Positions 43,016 to 52,558 of a stretch of DNA of 64,000 nucleotides are shown here, in pieces. This DNA comes from Mycolicibacterium xanthum (GTDB lineage Bacteria > Actinomycetota > Actinomycetes > Mycobacteriales > Mycobacteriaceae), in assembly GCF_019710635.1 (NCBI RefSeq), contig NZ_JAIFZS010000022.1, positions 1 to 64,000 of the forward strand, read 5' to 3'. Position numbers and translations under genes: made by a program. How positions within the stretch are numbered: position 1 is the first letter of the stretch; every line of letters begins with the position of its first letter. The notes under the pieces were generated by a model, which saw only the letters and a program-made list of their open reading frames with translations, did not search any database and was not told the DNA's origin.

Positions 43016-43546
43016 CGTCGCAAATCTCCTGAGGTGTGGTGTGGATGCCGGACCCGAGGCGCTGAACCACCGGGATGGTGGGAGCCTTCATCATGTCCTT
43101 GCCACCGAGCCTGTCCACTCACAGCGAGTCGCCCGATACCACCCACCGTACGCCGGGTTGGCGCCGCGCGGACGCGTAGTACCCCGAGACACGGCGTACC
43201 GCCCCCGCAACCGGCTTCGTTGACAGCCCGCACGAACAAGCGTGTACTTGAGGTACTTCGAACGGATCGGGCACTGCCATGGACCTCCAACCCGGCGCGC
43301 TGACTACAGTGGCCACATCGTTGATTTCGTTGGGAATTCGAGTCCTTCCGGTCGGGGCACGTCACACCGCGAGCCAAGCCGCCGACGAGCGCCGTGATAC
43401 GGCGCGCCGCCGTGACGAGGCGGAGTTCGACGATCGGGCCCGCGATACCCGACTCGAACACCAGAAGCGCGCCGACGGTGGCTTCGCGGCGGGCCATATT
43501 CATCGCCAAAGTGCCTGAGAAGTTCCACCACTCGAACTGTGCATCC
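43016..43546. other. Intergenic region, no supported gene
   Basis: About 530 bases. A plus frame near 43370-43480 encodes a charged repeat-like stretch (DERRDTARRRDEAEFDDRAR) that could be the remnant of a coiled-coil protein, but it has no convincing start. Promoters for the GAF-ANTAR unit should lie at the left end. I see no RNA gene. Confidence 0.4.
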
Positions 43547-44812
43547 TCATCGCCACCACCTGTAGCGACGACGCCGTCGCTTCTCCGACATTCCGCGAGG
43601 CGTCACTCCTTCATCGGCATGCTTGCGTTCGGACGCCGTCTCCGGAGCGTCGTCGGACGTGGCCGTCAGGAAGGAATCGGGCAGTGCCAGCTTGTGGATC
43701 GTTCGCAGCGTCAGAAGATACTGGTGAGCAAGCGATCCCGTGGTGTAGGAGAGTCCGTACTTCTCGCACAGTTGCTGGACCCTAACCGCGATCTCGGCGT
43801 ACCGATTGCTTGGCAGATCGGGAAACAGATGGTGCTCGATCTGGTAACACAGGTTGCCGCTGGCGAAGGCCAGCAGTGGTCCGGCCCGAAAGTTGGCGGC
43901 ACCCAAGATCTGGCGCAGATACCACTCTGGCCTGGTCTCCCGGTCCAGTACGTCCTCGGTGAACTTCTCGGCTCCATCCGGGAAATGCCCGCAGAAGATC
44001 ACCCCATAGGCCCACAGATTGCGCAGGATGTTCGCAACCGCGTTGGCGGCAAGCACTCTGCGCCAACGCTTTCCCGCCAGAGCGGGGAACAGGACGTAGT
44101 CCTTGACAGTCTGGCGGCCGATCTTGCCCCACATCAGTGACCTCGACTGCGCCACCCTGCCGTCATCCAGGATCAGCCGGTCCCGCTCGGAATGCAGTCC
44201 ATGCCGCGCGATTCCCCATTCGAAGACCAAGGCCAGCAACAGGTTCCGAAGCGGCTGCGCGAGATGCACTGGTTGCCAAGGCTGGTCTCGCGTCATCCGC
44301 ATCACACCGAACCCGAGGTCGTCGTCGACGCCCACGATGTTGCTGAACACATGGTGGCGGTAATTGTGCGAGTACTTCCACTGCGAAGACACCGCGACCA
44401 TGTCCCACTCCCACGTGGTCGAATGGATCTCCGGGTCGTTCATCCAGTCCCACTGGCCGTGACTGACGTTGTGGCCGATCTCCATGTTCTCGACGGATTT
44501 GGCGAAGCCGAGCGCACAGGCGCCCAGCACCCACCCCGCCCTCGATCTGCTGCAGATCAGGATCAGTCGCGAGACGAGGTCGAGGATGCGTTGGAAGCGT
44601 ATGGTGTTCCCGATGTACGCCGCGTCGCGTTGTCCGAGGGAGTCCTCGACATCGGATCTGATGGCGTCGAGTTCGCGCCCCAGTGACTCGATGTCGGCGT
44701 CGCTCAGATGTGCGTACGCAGCAATATCGGCGATTGCCACCTGAGTCCTGCCGATCCGTTTCCGAAGTTCAGTGGTCGGGCTCGGTGCGAACCCAGGGCG
44801 ATTGCGGACCAC
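43547..44812 (-). CDS. Membrane fatty-acid desaturase, DesA3-like
   Basis: 421 residues. The three His boxes of membrane di-iron desaturases are present: GHNVSHGQWDW (HxxxH), HNYRHHVFSN (HxxHH) and QIEHHLFPDLPSNRY (QxxHH). Hydrophobic segments ILDLVSRLILICSRSRAG and PLRNLLLALVFEWGIA would hold it in the membrane. It would introduce a double bond into an acyl-CoA or lipid-bound chain (stearoyl to oleoyl in DesA3) using O2 and a ferredoxin-type reductase not encoded here. The Arg-rich C-terminus (EKRRRRRYRWWR) is odd and may be an extension. Confidence 0.88.
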   Translation of the reverse strand: MVRNRPGFAPSPTTELRKRIGRTQVAIADIAAYAHLSDADIESLGRELDAIRSDVEDSLGQRDAAYIGNTIRFQRILDLVSRLILICSRSRAGWVLGACALGFAKSVENMEIGHNVSHGQWDWMNDPEIHSTTWEWDMVAVSSQWKYSHNYRHHVFSNIVGVDDDLGFGVMRMTRDQPWQPVHLAQPLRNLLLALVFEWGIARHGLHSERDRLILDDGRVAQSRSLMWGKIGRQTVKDYVLFPALAGKRWRRVLAANAVANILRNLWAYGVIFCGHFPDGAEKFTEDVLDRETRPEWYLRQILGAANFRAGPLLAFASGNLCYQIEHHLFPDLPSNRYAEIAVRVQQLCEKYGLSYTTGSLAHQYLLTLRTIHKLALPDSFLTATSDDAPETASERKHADEGVTPRGMSEKRRRRRYRWWR

Positions 44813-44900
44813 CAGCCGATATCGGAGGACGACGGCAGCATGTCGGCGTCACTTCAGCGTAGTCAGACGCCCAGAGTGCGTCAAAGCGCTCGCGCGCCCG

Positions 44901-45740
44901 TCACCTGATGGACACCAGCTCGTCGATGGAGTCTCTGGGAAGCGCACCGTCGACGATCGCCGAGACCGTGAGCGCGTTCAGCGTGATCGCGCCCTTGTGG
45001 TTGTCCAGAAAAGCGATGTCGGCGGCGTCGCGCCCAGTGGCGATGCGCACCAGTGTCTGGCGAGGCGCCAGCAGCGTACCGTCGACCACCCGCCACGACC
45101 CGTCGACGAACGCCTCCGCGACAGCGTGAAAATCCATCGGGTACAGCCCCGGGGCATAGACCGACACAACTCGGGCGGGAACGTTGACGGCGCGGAGCAG
45201 TGCCACAGCCAGATGGGCGAAATCCCGGCACACTCCCGCTCCGGCGAGCAGGGTGTCCACCGCACCGTCGATCGGGTCGCTGGAGCCCTGAACATAGCTC
45301 AGCCGGCCCCCTACCCACTCCGACACCTTCTCCAACAGAGTCGTCGAGTCCAGATACCGGCCGAACTCTGTTGCCGCGAATCCGTAGAACTTATCGGCCT
45401 CGGCGTAACGGCTCGGTCGCAGATACATGGATAGGTCGTATTCGGTGACCGGCGCCGGAGCGGTCTGCCCGACGATGGTCGCGGCGTAGACCAACTCGAG
45501 GTGTCCCGCCGCCACATCCAACTTGTGTATGCGATTGCCGTGCATGCCGCTGATCTCCAACGGTTGTACGGGCTCGCCGTCCAGAACGAAGGCGAGCAAC
45601 TCAAAGATCTCCGCACCCGGGTGCGGAGCGACCGCGATCTGGAACTCCAGCGTGGTCGGCGCCGATACGTCGACGTCGAGCTCAGCCCCCACGATCCGCT
45701 TCAAGGCCTGCGGACACTGCTGCCCCTCAGCGATATCCAT
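44901..45740 (-). CDS. Transglutaminase-like (cysteine protease fold) protein
   Basis: 279 residues. N-terminal beta-rich domain (1-130) and a transglutaminase core with the catalytic triad Cys in GAGVCRDFAHLAVALLRAVN (~170), His in MDFHAVAEAFVDGSWRVVD (~206) and Asp in the same block. No signal peptide. Family members act as cysteine peptidases or amide-forming enzymes, and in mycobacteria often sit near glycosyltransferase genes. It precedes the two glycan genes on the other side by only 40 bases in the reading sense of separate units. Confidence 0.85.
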   Translation of the reverse strand: MDIAEGQQCPQALKRIVGAELDVDVSAPTTLEFQIAVAPHPGAEIFELLAFVLDGEPVQPLEISGMHGNRIHKLDVAAGHLELVYAATIVGQTAPAPVTEYDLSMYLRPSRYAEADKFYGFAATEFGRYLDSTTLLEKVSEWVGGRLSYVQGSSDPIDGAVDTLLAGAGVCRDFAHLAVALLRAVNVPARVVSVYAPGLYPMDFHAVAEAFVDGSWRVVDGTLLAPRQTLVRIATGRDAADIAFLDNHKGAITLNALTVSAIVDGALPRDSIDELVSIR

Positions 45741-45780
45741 ACGGTCCCTTCGGTCGGCCCGGCCTCCGACGGTGGCGGAG

Positions 45781-46803
45781 TCAACCCGGCATGACTGACA
45801 GTCGTCGTGCCTGCTGCAGGATTGACAGCACGGCCAGGGTGGACTCGGCTCCCTGGTTGACGTCTACCCCGTCGGTACACAGTCCGTCGTAGCCCGCGCC
45901 GGTATCCGGGTCCCACATCGGTTCTCCGATGTCATTGGCCCCGCACACCCACGCGAGGGCGGCGTTCACTCCGTCCACCCACACCGGGTCGTCGTCCACT
46001 CTGGCGGCCCGCGCGCAGGCGTCGGCCAGAGCTGCCACCTCGGCCGGTTGTTGATCGAATCCCGGTCGAGCGTCCTGCGGCCCTCTTCCGGCGGCCGGAG
46101 TCGGCGACAGGTGCCCATCCCTCGTCTCGAATTCGACCAACCACGCCAACAGGTCCAGCCCGCGGCGACGCACCGCCGGATCTTCGAGCGCAGTTCCGGC
46201 AGCGATCATCGCCTCGGCAAGAACCGCGTTGGCGTAGGTCAACCGCGGTTCCGGCCACGGCCAGCGCAGATCACCGGACGACTCGGCGAGGCCCGCCACA
46301 TAATCGACCAGAAGTGTGCGCGCCGGCGCGTGAACGGGATCGAACGACAACATCTCCGCCGCGCCCACCGCCGCGAAGGCCTGTGCCCGCAGCCATGGTG
46401 ACCGTTTCTGTGCGGCGCGCTCGAACTGGATGATGGCCATCTGACGAACCCGCCCTACGTTACTGTGTGCAGCCGCGGTACCCAGAGCCCAGAGGCACCG
46501 CCCCCAGCAGTCCTGAACCGTCGGCTCGTCAAGCCAGATTCCTCTGCTGTCCATGTGATTTCGGCAGGGTCCGTCGAATGACTGCGCATCGGCCAAGAAG
46601 CGCAACGCGATACCGGCCAAGGCATTGAGTTCCCCATCGGGGCCGGGCTCGCGAGTCGCCACGACCAGCACGCGGGCCATGTCATCGGTGTAGTAGCCGC
46701 GGTCCGGTGCCGGCTGACCGAGACGGGCATTCGCCACGGTGCCGCGACGATCGGTCAGTCGCAGGAGGTGATCGAACTTCGCTTCGGGGACCGGTGTGCT
46801 CAT
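45781..46803 (-). CDS. Alpha/alpha-toroid (glycosidase-like) protein paired with glycosyltransferase
   Basis: 340 residues from ATG 46803, overlapping the glycosyltransferase stop by 4 bases. Helical throughout with repeated Trp-rich segments (FDHLLRLTDRRGTVANAR, PDRGYYTDDMARVLVVAT, CWGRCLWALGTAAAHSNVGR, WPWPEPRLTYANAVLAEAM). These suit a six-hairpin fold found in glycoside hydrolase/phosphorylase-related proteins. The DRGYYTDDMAR and GAGYDGLCTDGVDVNQGAES blocks are likely substrate-binding. Substrate unknown; probably works with the GT4 enzyme in making or trimming a glucan or glycolipid. Confidence 0.7.
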   Translation of the reverse strand: MSTPVPEAKFDHLLRLTDRRGTVANARLGQPAPDRGYYTDDMARVLVVATREPGPDGELNALAGIALRFLADAQSFDGPCRNHMDSRGIWLDEPTVQDCWGRCLWALGTAAAHSNVGRVRQMAIIQFERAAQKRSPWLRAQAFAAVGAAEMLSFDPVHAPARTLLVDYVAGLAESSGDLRWPWPEPRLTYANAVLAEAMIAAGTALEDPAVRRRGLDLLAWLVEFETRDGHLSPTPAAGRGPQDARPGFDQQPAEVAALADACARAARVDDDPVWVDGVNAALAWVCGANDIGEPMWDPDTGAGYDGLCTDGVDVNQGAESTLAVLSILQQARRLSVMPG

Positions 46804-47975
46804 ACTCGCGCCCTGCGCTCGGATAGCAGTCGCCGCCCGAGACGCTGGTACGCCCCCGCCACCACCGACCACTGCATCCCCGGGGCCAGCCTGCGCGCCT
46901 CGGCGGCCATCGCGCCCGCCAACCGGGGGTCTGTCAACACCCTGCGCAACGCTGACACCAGCGCAGCCTGATCATCGTGGCCAACGAGGATGCCGGCGCC
47001 GGTGCACAGCATTTCGACCGCGTGCGGAAAGCCGGTCGCAACTACCGGTCGGCCGCCGACCACGGCATCGGCCAGTACGCCGGAAGCCAAATGATCGGTG
47101 GAATCGTAGGGCAGCACGATCACAGCCGCGGACTGGATGAGCTCGGTCAGCATGGCATCGCCGTAGTACCGGCCGTCAAACGTCACCGAGTCGGCCACCC
47201 CCTCCCGGCGGGCCAGCTCGATCAGGCCATTTCGGTACGTCTCGCCCTCGGCGGCGTGTTCCTTCGGATCCGTTCGACCCGCGACCAGGTACCTCGGGTG
47301 GCCCGGCGCATCATGTACGAAACGCATCGCCTCGATGACCCGCTCGATCCCCTTGCCCGGCCTCAGCAGGCCCCACGTCAAGATGATGGGCCTACTGGGG
47401 CGCTTCCCACGGGGCTCCAGTGGGACCGTCGCCCCGCGCGGAATCGTGATGACCCGGCGTCTTTCAACCGCGTAGCCGCTGCACAGCACCTCACGTGCGG
47501 CCTCCGACATCACCACGATGCGATCGGTTGTCGCGGCGATCCGCTCGAGAACCCAGCGCTGATGCGGTGCGGGATTCTTCGGAACGGTGTGGACGGTCAC
47601 CATCGAGGGAACCCGCAACCCTTCCAGAACATCGAGGAGTTGGTCCCCGTGCGTACCGCCATACATGCCGTCGTCATGCTGGATGAGGGCAACGTCGCAC
47701 CGGTTGAGAGATGCCGTGCATTCCGCCACGGAGGACGCCGAGCCGTTGAACAGTTCGCCGACCACTCGCCCAACCGATCCCGAGTCATCCGCGACTCGCA
47801 CCACGGAGACTTCGGCCCCCTGCGCGCACATCTCCGCCGACAGATGATCGCTGAATCTGGCCGGTCCGCTCAGGGTTGGAGGACAGGTGCCGAGCAGGCC
47901 GAACCGCACCTTGCCCGCAACGGGGGGCAGCACAGGGCGCGCATACGGAGACTGCAAAGGAGGCAGAGTATTCAT
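46800..47975 (-). CDS. GT4-family glycosyltransferase
   Basis: 391 residues with a GT-B fold. RFGLLGTCPPTLSGPARFSD opens the N-terminal Rossmann domain; the C-terminal nucleotide-sugar half has RPIILTWGLLRPGKGIERVI, RYLVAGRTDP, LPYDSTDHLASGVLADAVVG and RPVVATGFPHAVEML. It uses a nucleotide-activated sugar; acceptor unknown. First gene of a two-gene operon (ATGA overlap). Confidence 0.88.
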   Translation of the reverse strand: MNTLPPLQSPYARPVLPPVAGKVRFGLLGTCPPTLSGPARFSDHLSAEMCAQGAEVSVVRVADDSGSVGRVVGELFNGSASSVAECTASLNRCDVALIQHDDGMYGGTHGDQLLDVLEGLRVPSMVTVHTVPKNPAPHQRWVLERIAATTDRIVVMSEAAREVLCSGYAVERRRVITIPRGATVPLEPRGKRPSRPIILTWGLLRPGKGIERVIEAMRFVHDAPGHPRYLVAGRTDPKEHAAEGETYRNGLIELARREGVADSVTFDGRYYGDAMLTELIQSAAVIVLPYDSTDHLASGVLADAVVGGRPVVATGFPHAVEMLCTGAGILVGHDDQAALVSALRRVLTDPRLAGAMAAEARRLAPGMQWSVVAGAYQRLGRRLLSERRARV

Positions 47976-48174
47976 GGTGATCCAGCCTGACGGTTGATAC
48001 CGCCGCGTCCGGTGTGAGCGGTTGCTCGGCGAGATCAGCGTATTGCTGACACTTTCCGGACTGGCTGGGTTCCCAACAGGTTCAACGGTACACCCGGTTG
48101 TTCGAGTAGGCCAGAATTGGAAGAGTAGGGTCTACGCATCGGGGCCAACCGGGCTCCACAATGAAGGGACCCTC

Positions 48175-48309
48175 GTGTCCGACAAATCACCGCGCCAATC
48201 GATGTCCAAGAAGTCCGGAAAGTCCCTGAAAGAAAAGCGGGCCGACAAGCATGCCAAGGCTGCGGAAAAGGCCGCGCACACCAGCGCGATCACCGACCAG
48301 AAGCGTTGA
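48175..48309 (+). CDS. Small basic protein
   Basis: 44 residues from GTG 48175, behind AAGGGA: SDKSPRQSMSKKSGKSLKEK then RADKHAKAAEKAAHTSAITD. Lys/Ala-rich and very hydrophilic, similar to short mycobacterial stress-associated basic proteins. It could bind nucleic acid. No family name. Confidence 0.65.
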   Translation: MSDKSPRQSMSKKSGKSLKEKRADKHAKAAEKAAHTSAITDQKR

Positions 48310-48322
48310 CGATCAATCCTTT

Positions 48323-48583
48323 TCACTGACGCGGCGAAGTCCCGGCGTTTGCCGAGAGCGACTGCTTCAGCGCGATGATCTCAGCTTCGAGTTCGACGAC
48401 CGCGTGCGCCACCACACTCGACGCCAGCGCAGCGCGCCCTTCCGGAGACTGCGGTCCCGCCAACTCCGGGTTGTCGATACTTTGAAGCCGCTGCAGCATG
48501 CGTCGTGAAACGACGGCATCAGCAGGCAGATCGTCGCTGCCGAAATTGTTGAACGCCTTGAAGATTTGATCCGGCGTGGTCAT
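48323..48583 (-). CDS. Small helical protein coupled to DUF5994 gene
   Basis: 86 residues: MTTPDQIFKAFNNFGSDDLP, then RRMLQRLQSIDNPELAGPQS and a closing coiled helix VVAHAVVELEAEIIALKQSL. ATGA overlap with the DUF5994 gene upstream. Soluble; function unknown. Confidence 0.65.
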   Translation of the reverse strand: MTTPDQIFKAFNNFGSDDLPADAVVSRRMLQRLQSIDNPELAGPQSPEGRAALASSVVAHAVVELEAEIIALKQSLSANAGTSPRQ

Positions 48584-49041
48584 CGAAGACTCCCCTGTGC
48601 CGTTGCGAGCAGATCGTCGATGCCAGATTCGTCTTCGGCCCCGGCGGCCGACATCATCAGCGTGTGAGCGCCTTCGGCGCTGGTCTGCGCCGGGACGACA
48701 AGAAGTACCGTGCCGCGACCGTGGGAGTCCAGGACGCCCAACGTGTTGACTGGTTGCCGGTCGTAACCGTCGAGCCGCACGATCCGGTCGTCGATACGAA
48801 TCTTGGCCGGCGCTGTACTCCATTCGGCGCGGTTGTATGTCACTCGCGCAACTTCACCGAGCCGCACCGAGAGAACCGCCACCAGATCGGGTAGTTCAGT
48901 GGTGAGATCTGTGCTGTGCGGCCACCATGCCCCGTCGACCCGTCCGCGGTGGATCGTCTTGCGCTTCAGGCGCAGCCGCGGGGTGTTCTGGGGACCGTTA
49001 TGGCGCTGGCCAAAGCCAACGCCCCTATTCTGTTTTGCCAT
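48580..49041 (-). CDS. DUF5994 family protein
   Basis: 153 residues. RLRLKRKTIHRGRVDGAWWP plus HSTDLTTELPDLV is the DUF5994 signature. LLVVPAQTSAEGAHTLMMSA is the conserved strand-helix near the C-terminus. The family is actinobacterial and of unknown function, common in mycobacteria beside stress genes. A paralogue lies at 49607, with the cold-shock gene between them. Confidence 0.82.
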   Translation of the reverse strand: MAKQNRGVGFGQRHNGPQNTPRLRLKRKTIHRGRVDGAWWPHSTDLTTELPDLVAVLSVRLGEVARVTYNRAEWSTAPAKIRIDDRIVRLDGYDRQPVNTLGVLDSHGRGTVLLVVPAQTSAEGAHTLMMSAAGAEDESGIDDLLATAQGSLR

Positions 49042-49277
49042 CTTGAGGTCCCGCCTGAGCGCTTTGTACAGCGGCCCGTGTAGTGAACCGGCGACGACAC
49101 GATCTCAGCTGGCCGTGTGCGACATTCCGCCGATAACTCGACTCTACGCCCACCACGCCGCCAAGAGGCAGAGGCGTCGTGCGACGATCCGCACCGGCCC
49201 ACGGCAGAGGCACACACCAGAAATGAAAGCGGGCTGGCGGGATTGCTCCCACCAGCCCACACACGGGTCTGCGTCTG

Positions 49278-49481
49278 CTAGACGGCAGTCACCCGGACAG
49301 CCTGCGGCCCCTTGGAGCCCTGCTCAACCTCGAACTGAACGCGCTGGTTCTCCTCGAGCGAGCGGAATCCACTTCCATTGATTTCCGAATAGTGGACGAA
49401 GACATCTTCCGCGCCGCCATCGGGGGCGATGAAGCCGAAGCCCTTGTCGCCGTTGAACCACTTCACAGTTCCCTGTGCCAT
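49278..49481 (-). CDS. cspA: Cold-shock protein CspA
   Basis: 67 residues from ATG 49481: [20 protein letters not shown] includes RNP1 (KGFGFI), and DVFVHYSEI is RNP2. Full-length OB-fold single-stranded nucleic-acid chaperone with the usual [16 protein letters not shown] loop. A long 5' leader (~125 bases) precedes it, as expected for cold-shock mRNAs. Confidence 0.95.
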   Translation of the reverse strand: MAQGTVKWFNGDKGFGFIAPDGGAEDVFVHYSEINGSGFRSLEENQRVQFEVEQGSKGPQAVRVTAV

Positions 49482-49606
49482 ACTCTGATCTTCTCTCATC
49501 GTGAACAGATGTCGAACGGACATCTGCGATCAGATTAGCACGGTCGCAGCACATCGCCCCTATCGCGAGCTGGACCTGTCAGTGAACCCGGGCGGAAACC
49601 GTTGGA

Positions 49607-50107
49607 CTATACCAGTTTTTCTTCGACAGCCGCCTCGTCGATCCACTTGGCACATTCTGCCTGCGCCAGACGCATAACCACCTGCGCGGTTTCGAACACC
49701 CGGGCGTCGCCCACACCGCGAGAGGTGGGCATCCCCGCGGCAGTGCGCATCACCATCATGCCGAGCGCCTGTGAGGTCATGCTGGGGACGACAAGCAGGT
49801 TGGCCTGCCCGGCCCGGCCCGTGACGGCCATCAACCTGGGGTAGCGTTGTCCTTCATCGGGCCGCATCACGCGCGCACCACTGACGATGGTCTCGAGGTC
49901 GAGTTGCCCCTCGGTCGCCGTCCAGTTGATCCGGATGTCGAGAATCTCCCCCAACTGTCGGTGCAACGCTCCGACGAGGTCGGGCAACTCCGCGGCGATC
50001 AGCGCCGAGTGCGGCCACCACGCCCCACCGATGCCACCTAGCGATTGGCGGGCCAACGTCAGGCGCACCGGACTGGATGCGCGGCGTGACCGCGCGATCC
50101 CGTTCAC
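49607..50107 (-). CDS. DUF5994 family protein
   Basis: 166 residues, GTG start at 50107. GGIGGAWWPHSALIAAELPD and LLVVPSMTSQALGMMVMRTA match the paralogue at 48580. Its start overlaps the stop of the 46-residue ORF upstream (GTGA). Function unknown. Confidence 0.82.
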   Translation of the reverse strand: MNGIARSRRASSPVRLTLARQSLGGIGGAWWPHSALIAAELPDLVGALHRQLGEILDIRINWTATEGQLDLETIVSGARVMRPDEGQRYPRLMAVTGRAGQANLLVVPSMTSQALGMMVMRTAAGMPTSRGVGDARVFETAQVVMRLAQAECAKWIDEAAVEEKLV

Positions 50108-50244
50108 GTCGACGGCGAATCGCCGGGCCGGGAAGGTTGAGGTTGGTCGGAGAAGACCGGGGGTTGCACCGGCTTGTGGGCCGCCGGGTCAGGCGCGGTG
50201 ATCTGCGCCTCCTGACGATGCGAAAACAGGTCAGAGGAATCCAT
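50104..50244 (-). CDS. 46-residue coupled protein
   Basis: MDSSDLFSHRQEAQITAPDP, then AAHKPVQPPVFSDQPQPSRP. Pro-rich and probably disordered. Coding status is supported by the 4-base overlap with the DUF5994 gene and the ATG behind AGGA-like bases. No function suggested. Confidence 0.5.
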   Translation of the reverse strand: MDSSDLFSHRQEAQITAPDPAAHKPVQPPVFSDQPQPSRPGDSPST

Positions 50245-50406
50245 AGTCTACGTCCTCGAGTGGTACGGGGACTCCCCGTACTCAGCGTCCGAGCGAAGAG
50301 AATCGCGTCGCGGGCCGCACATCTTCGCGCTAGCACCGACAGGACTGTCGGTGCGGCCGCGGCCTTCCTCTAGACTACACCTTGCGTTGTCGGGCCTCGC
50401 CGGGAC

Positions 50407-51109
50407 TCAGGCTGAGCCGGCCACCGCCCCCGTCGCCGTGTCCAGCATCGGCAGCGAGACCTCTATGTCCACCACCGTGATGGCACCCCACGAGTAGACA
50501 CTGATGAACGGGAACGCCGAGGTCCTCACCTGCACCGTCAGCGACTGCCCGGCCTGCAAGGTGTAGGCGACCTGCTCCAGATCGCACGTGACCGTGTGGG
50601 TCTGCCCGTCCAGCGTCACCGGTATCGCCGTGACCTGGTTGCAAAGCACCAGGCCGGTCTCGTCGTCGACGACCCGCGCGTACACGTGCTGGGCGTTCCC
50701 GGTTCCCGAGTACGTCAACGTCAGCGTCGGCGCCCGACGATTATGCGCCGCAACGGTAGCCTCGATTCTCAGATTCGGCGCTTTGAGTGTCGTTGCGCCC
50801 GAGGGCAATCCGAGCAGCGCACCCACCGTTCCCTGGATCAGGATCAACGGGTTGGAGCCGGATCCACCGATGAACGGCACGAATGCCAGCGTCTTGTGAT
50901 AGCTACCCGAGGTGGTGATCGCGCCTCCGGCTGCGACCGGATAGGTGGGTACGGAATGCCACCGCCCGGTTTGGTCGACCCACTCGAATTAGTCTGCGGT
51001 GTACACGCTTCCGTCGCCCTTGACGTAGCGATTAGAGGACCTTTTGCCGTGCGAGCGTCCAACCCATGAGCGTCTTCGGCCAAATGCCCGCGAACCGGCA
51101 GGCCGGGAT
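50407..51109 (-). pseudogene. C-terminal remnant of CocE/NonD-type hydrolase
   Basis: The 157-codon open part (from GTG 50880) encodes a beta-rich jelly-roll typical of the C-terminal domain of X-Pro dipeptidyl-peptidase/CocE hydrolases (NLRIEATVAAHNRRAPTLTL; QTHTVTCDLEQVAYTLQAGQ). The frame continues upstream as FEWVDQTGRWHSVPTYPVAA, preceded in the same frame by TAA and then RYVKGDGSVYTAD. Further up, WPKTLMGWTLARQKVL lies in another frame. There is thus at least one nonsense and one frameshift, and the catalytic alpha/beta-hydrolase domain is missing where the P450 gene ends. Confidence 0.65.
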
Positions 51110-52462
51110 CTACGCGCTTCGGCGTGTCGTAGTCGCGCGCCGCGCCCGTACCCGGATCCGCGCTCCGTGGTGCGGCACGAAGATCACATGCTTGAGCCGC
51201 CGCCGCTCGTCGCGAGCCGAGGTGGTCTCGAGCTCGACGCGACGCAGGATCTCGCGCAGCACCACCTGGAACTCGACCATCGCGAACGCCGCCCCCAGGC
51301 AACGCCGGTTCCCGCCGCCGAACGGCAGATACGTCGTCGGGCTCAGCGTCGCGCCGAGCATCCGGTCCGGGTCGAACCGCTCCGGATTCGGGTACAGCCG
51401 CGGATCCGTGTGCACCGCAACGATTCCGGGAACCACCATCACCCCGGCGGGCAGCAGGTGGCCGGCCAGCTCCACCGGCTCCTGCAAGATCCGGCCGACG
51501 TCGAACACGATCGTGCGCACCCGGAGCGTCTCCTTGGCGACGGCGTCCAGGTACTCGTCACCGCGCACGTGAGGAGCGATGAGGCCGTCGCCCTGCTGGG
51601 CGGCGCGCACCGCCTTCGCGAGCACCTCGGGATGGCGGGTCAACCGTTCCAGTGCCCAGGACAGCCCGGTCGCCGTCGTGTCGTGCCCGGCGAGCAGCAG
51701 CGTGATCAGCTGGTCGCGCAGCTCACGATCTGTCATCGTGCGGCCGTCCTCGTCGGCGGCACGCACCAGCATGGCCAGCGCGTCGGTGCGCGACGCCAGA
51801 TCCGGGTCGGCACGGTGGTCGGCGATCTCGGCGTAGAGCAGCCGGTCAGCCTCGGCGATCGCGGTCCGCAGCGACCGCCACGGGCGGCGCTGCATCAGCT
51901 TGGGGTTGGCCACCGCCAGTGTCTCGAACGGCGTTATCCGCAGCACCCGCGGCAGCACGTCACGCAGCGCCGCCAGCCGGTCCGGGTCACTGGAGCCGAT
52001 CACCGTCCGCAGAATCACCTCCAGGGTGATCTCCGACATCTTGGGCGCGGCGGGAAAGCTCTCGCCGACCGGCCAGCCGGCGATGTTGTCCGCGGCGATC
52101 TGCGCGATCAGGTCGGTTTGGCTTGCGACGGCGTTGTGCGCGAACGGGGCGAGCATCAGTCGGCGCAGATCGCGGTGCACGTCGCCGTCGACCACCAGCA
52201 CCGAGCTGTCGCCGAGCAACCCCTTGAGGATCGAATTGGCCTCTCCCGCATGGTAAATACGCGGATCGCCGGCGAAGACGGTCTTGATGTCGGCCGGATC
52301 GGTGAGATAGACCAGGGTGCCCATCGAGGCCACCCGCAGCGTGAACGTCGGACCGTAGTGACGCCGGCAGGCGTTGATGTACCAGGGCCCGCACCCCAGC
52401 ATCAGCGCCGCCTGAACGGACCGGGGCAGCCGCGGACCGGCCGGCAATGACGTCGTCGTCAT
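51110..52462 (-). CDS. Cytochrome P450
   Basis: 450 residues from ATG 52462. The I-helix has LLLAGHDTTATGLSW, the K-helix KETLRVRTI (ExxR), and the heme loop FGGGNRRCLGAAFAMVE with the Cys ligand (~393). Full length, without a membrane anchor. Substrate unknown; a ferredoxin partner is not adjacent. Confidence 0.93.
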   Translation of the reverse strand: MTTTSLPAGPRLPRSVQAALMLGCGPWYINACRRHYGPTFTLRVASMGTLVYLTDPADIKTVFAGDPRIYHAGEANSILKGLLGDSSVLVVDGDVHRDLRRLMLAPFAHNAVASQTDLIAQIAADNIAGWPVGESFPAAPKMSEITLEVILRTVIGSSDPDRLAALRDVLPRVLRITPFETLAVANPKLMQRRPWRSLRTAIAEADRLLYAEIADHRADPDLASRTDALAMLVRAADEDGRTMTDRELRDQLITLLLAGHDTTATGLSWALERLTRHPEVLAKAVRAAQQGDGLIAPHVRGDEYLDAVAKETLRVRTIVFDVGRILQEPVELAGHLLPAGVMVVPGIVAVHTDPRLYPNPERFDPDRMLGATLSPTTYLPFGGGNRRCLGAAFAMVEFQVVLREILRRVELETTSARDERRRLKHVIFVPHHGARIRVRARRATTTRRSA

Positions 52463-52558
52463 GACCCCAGGGTACGAGCCTTGCGGGAGAGATGTCGTGC
52501 TCGTCGAGTGGCGCGGGGGCGCAAACCTTTTCACAAACGGGCCGCGCGGGGCCGATCG

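Noticed and set aside
43320..43370. tRNA-like TTCGAGTCC segment
   Set aside because: The T-stem does not pair and no acceptor or anticodon arm can be folded around it.
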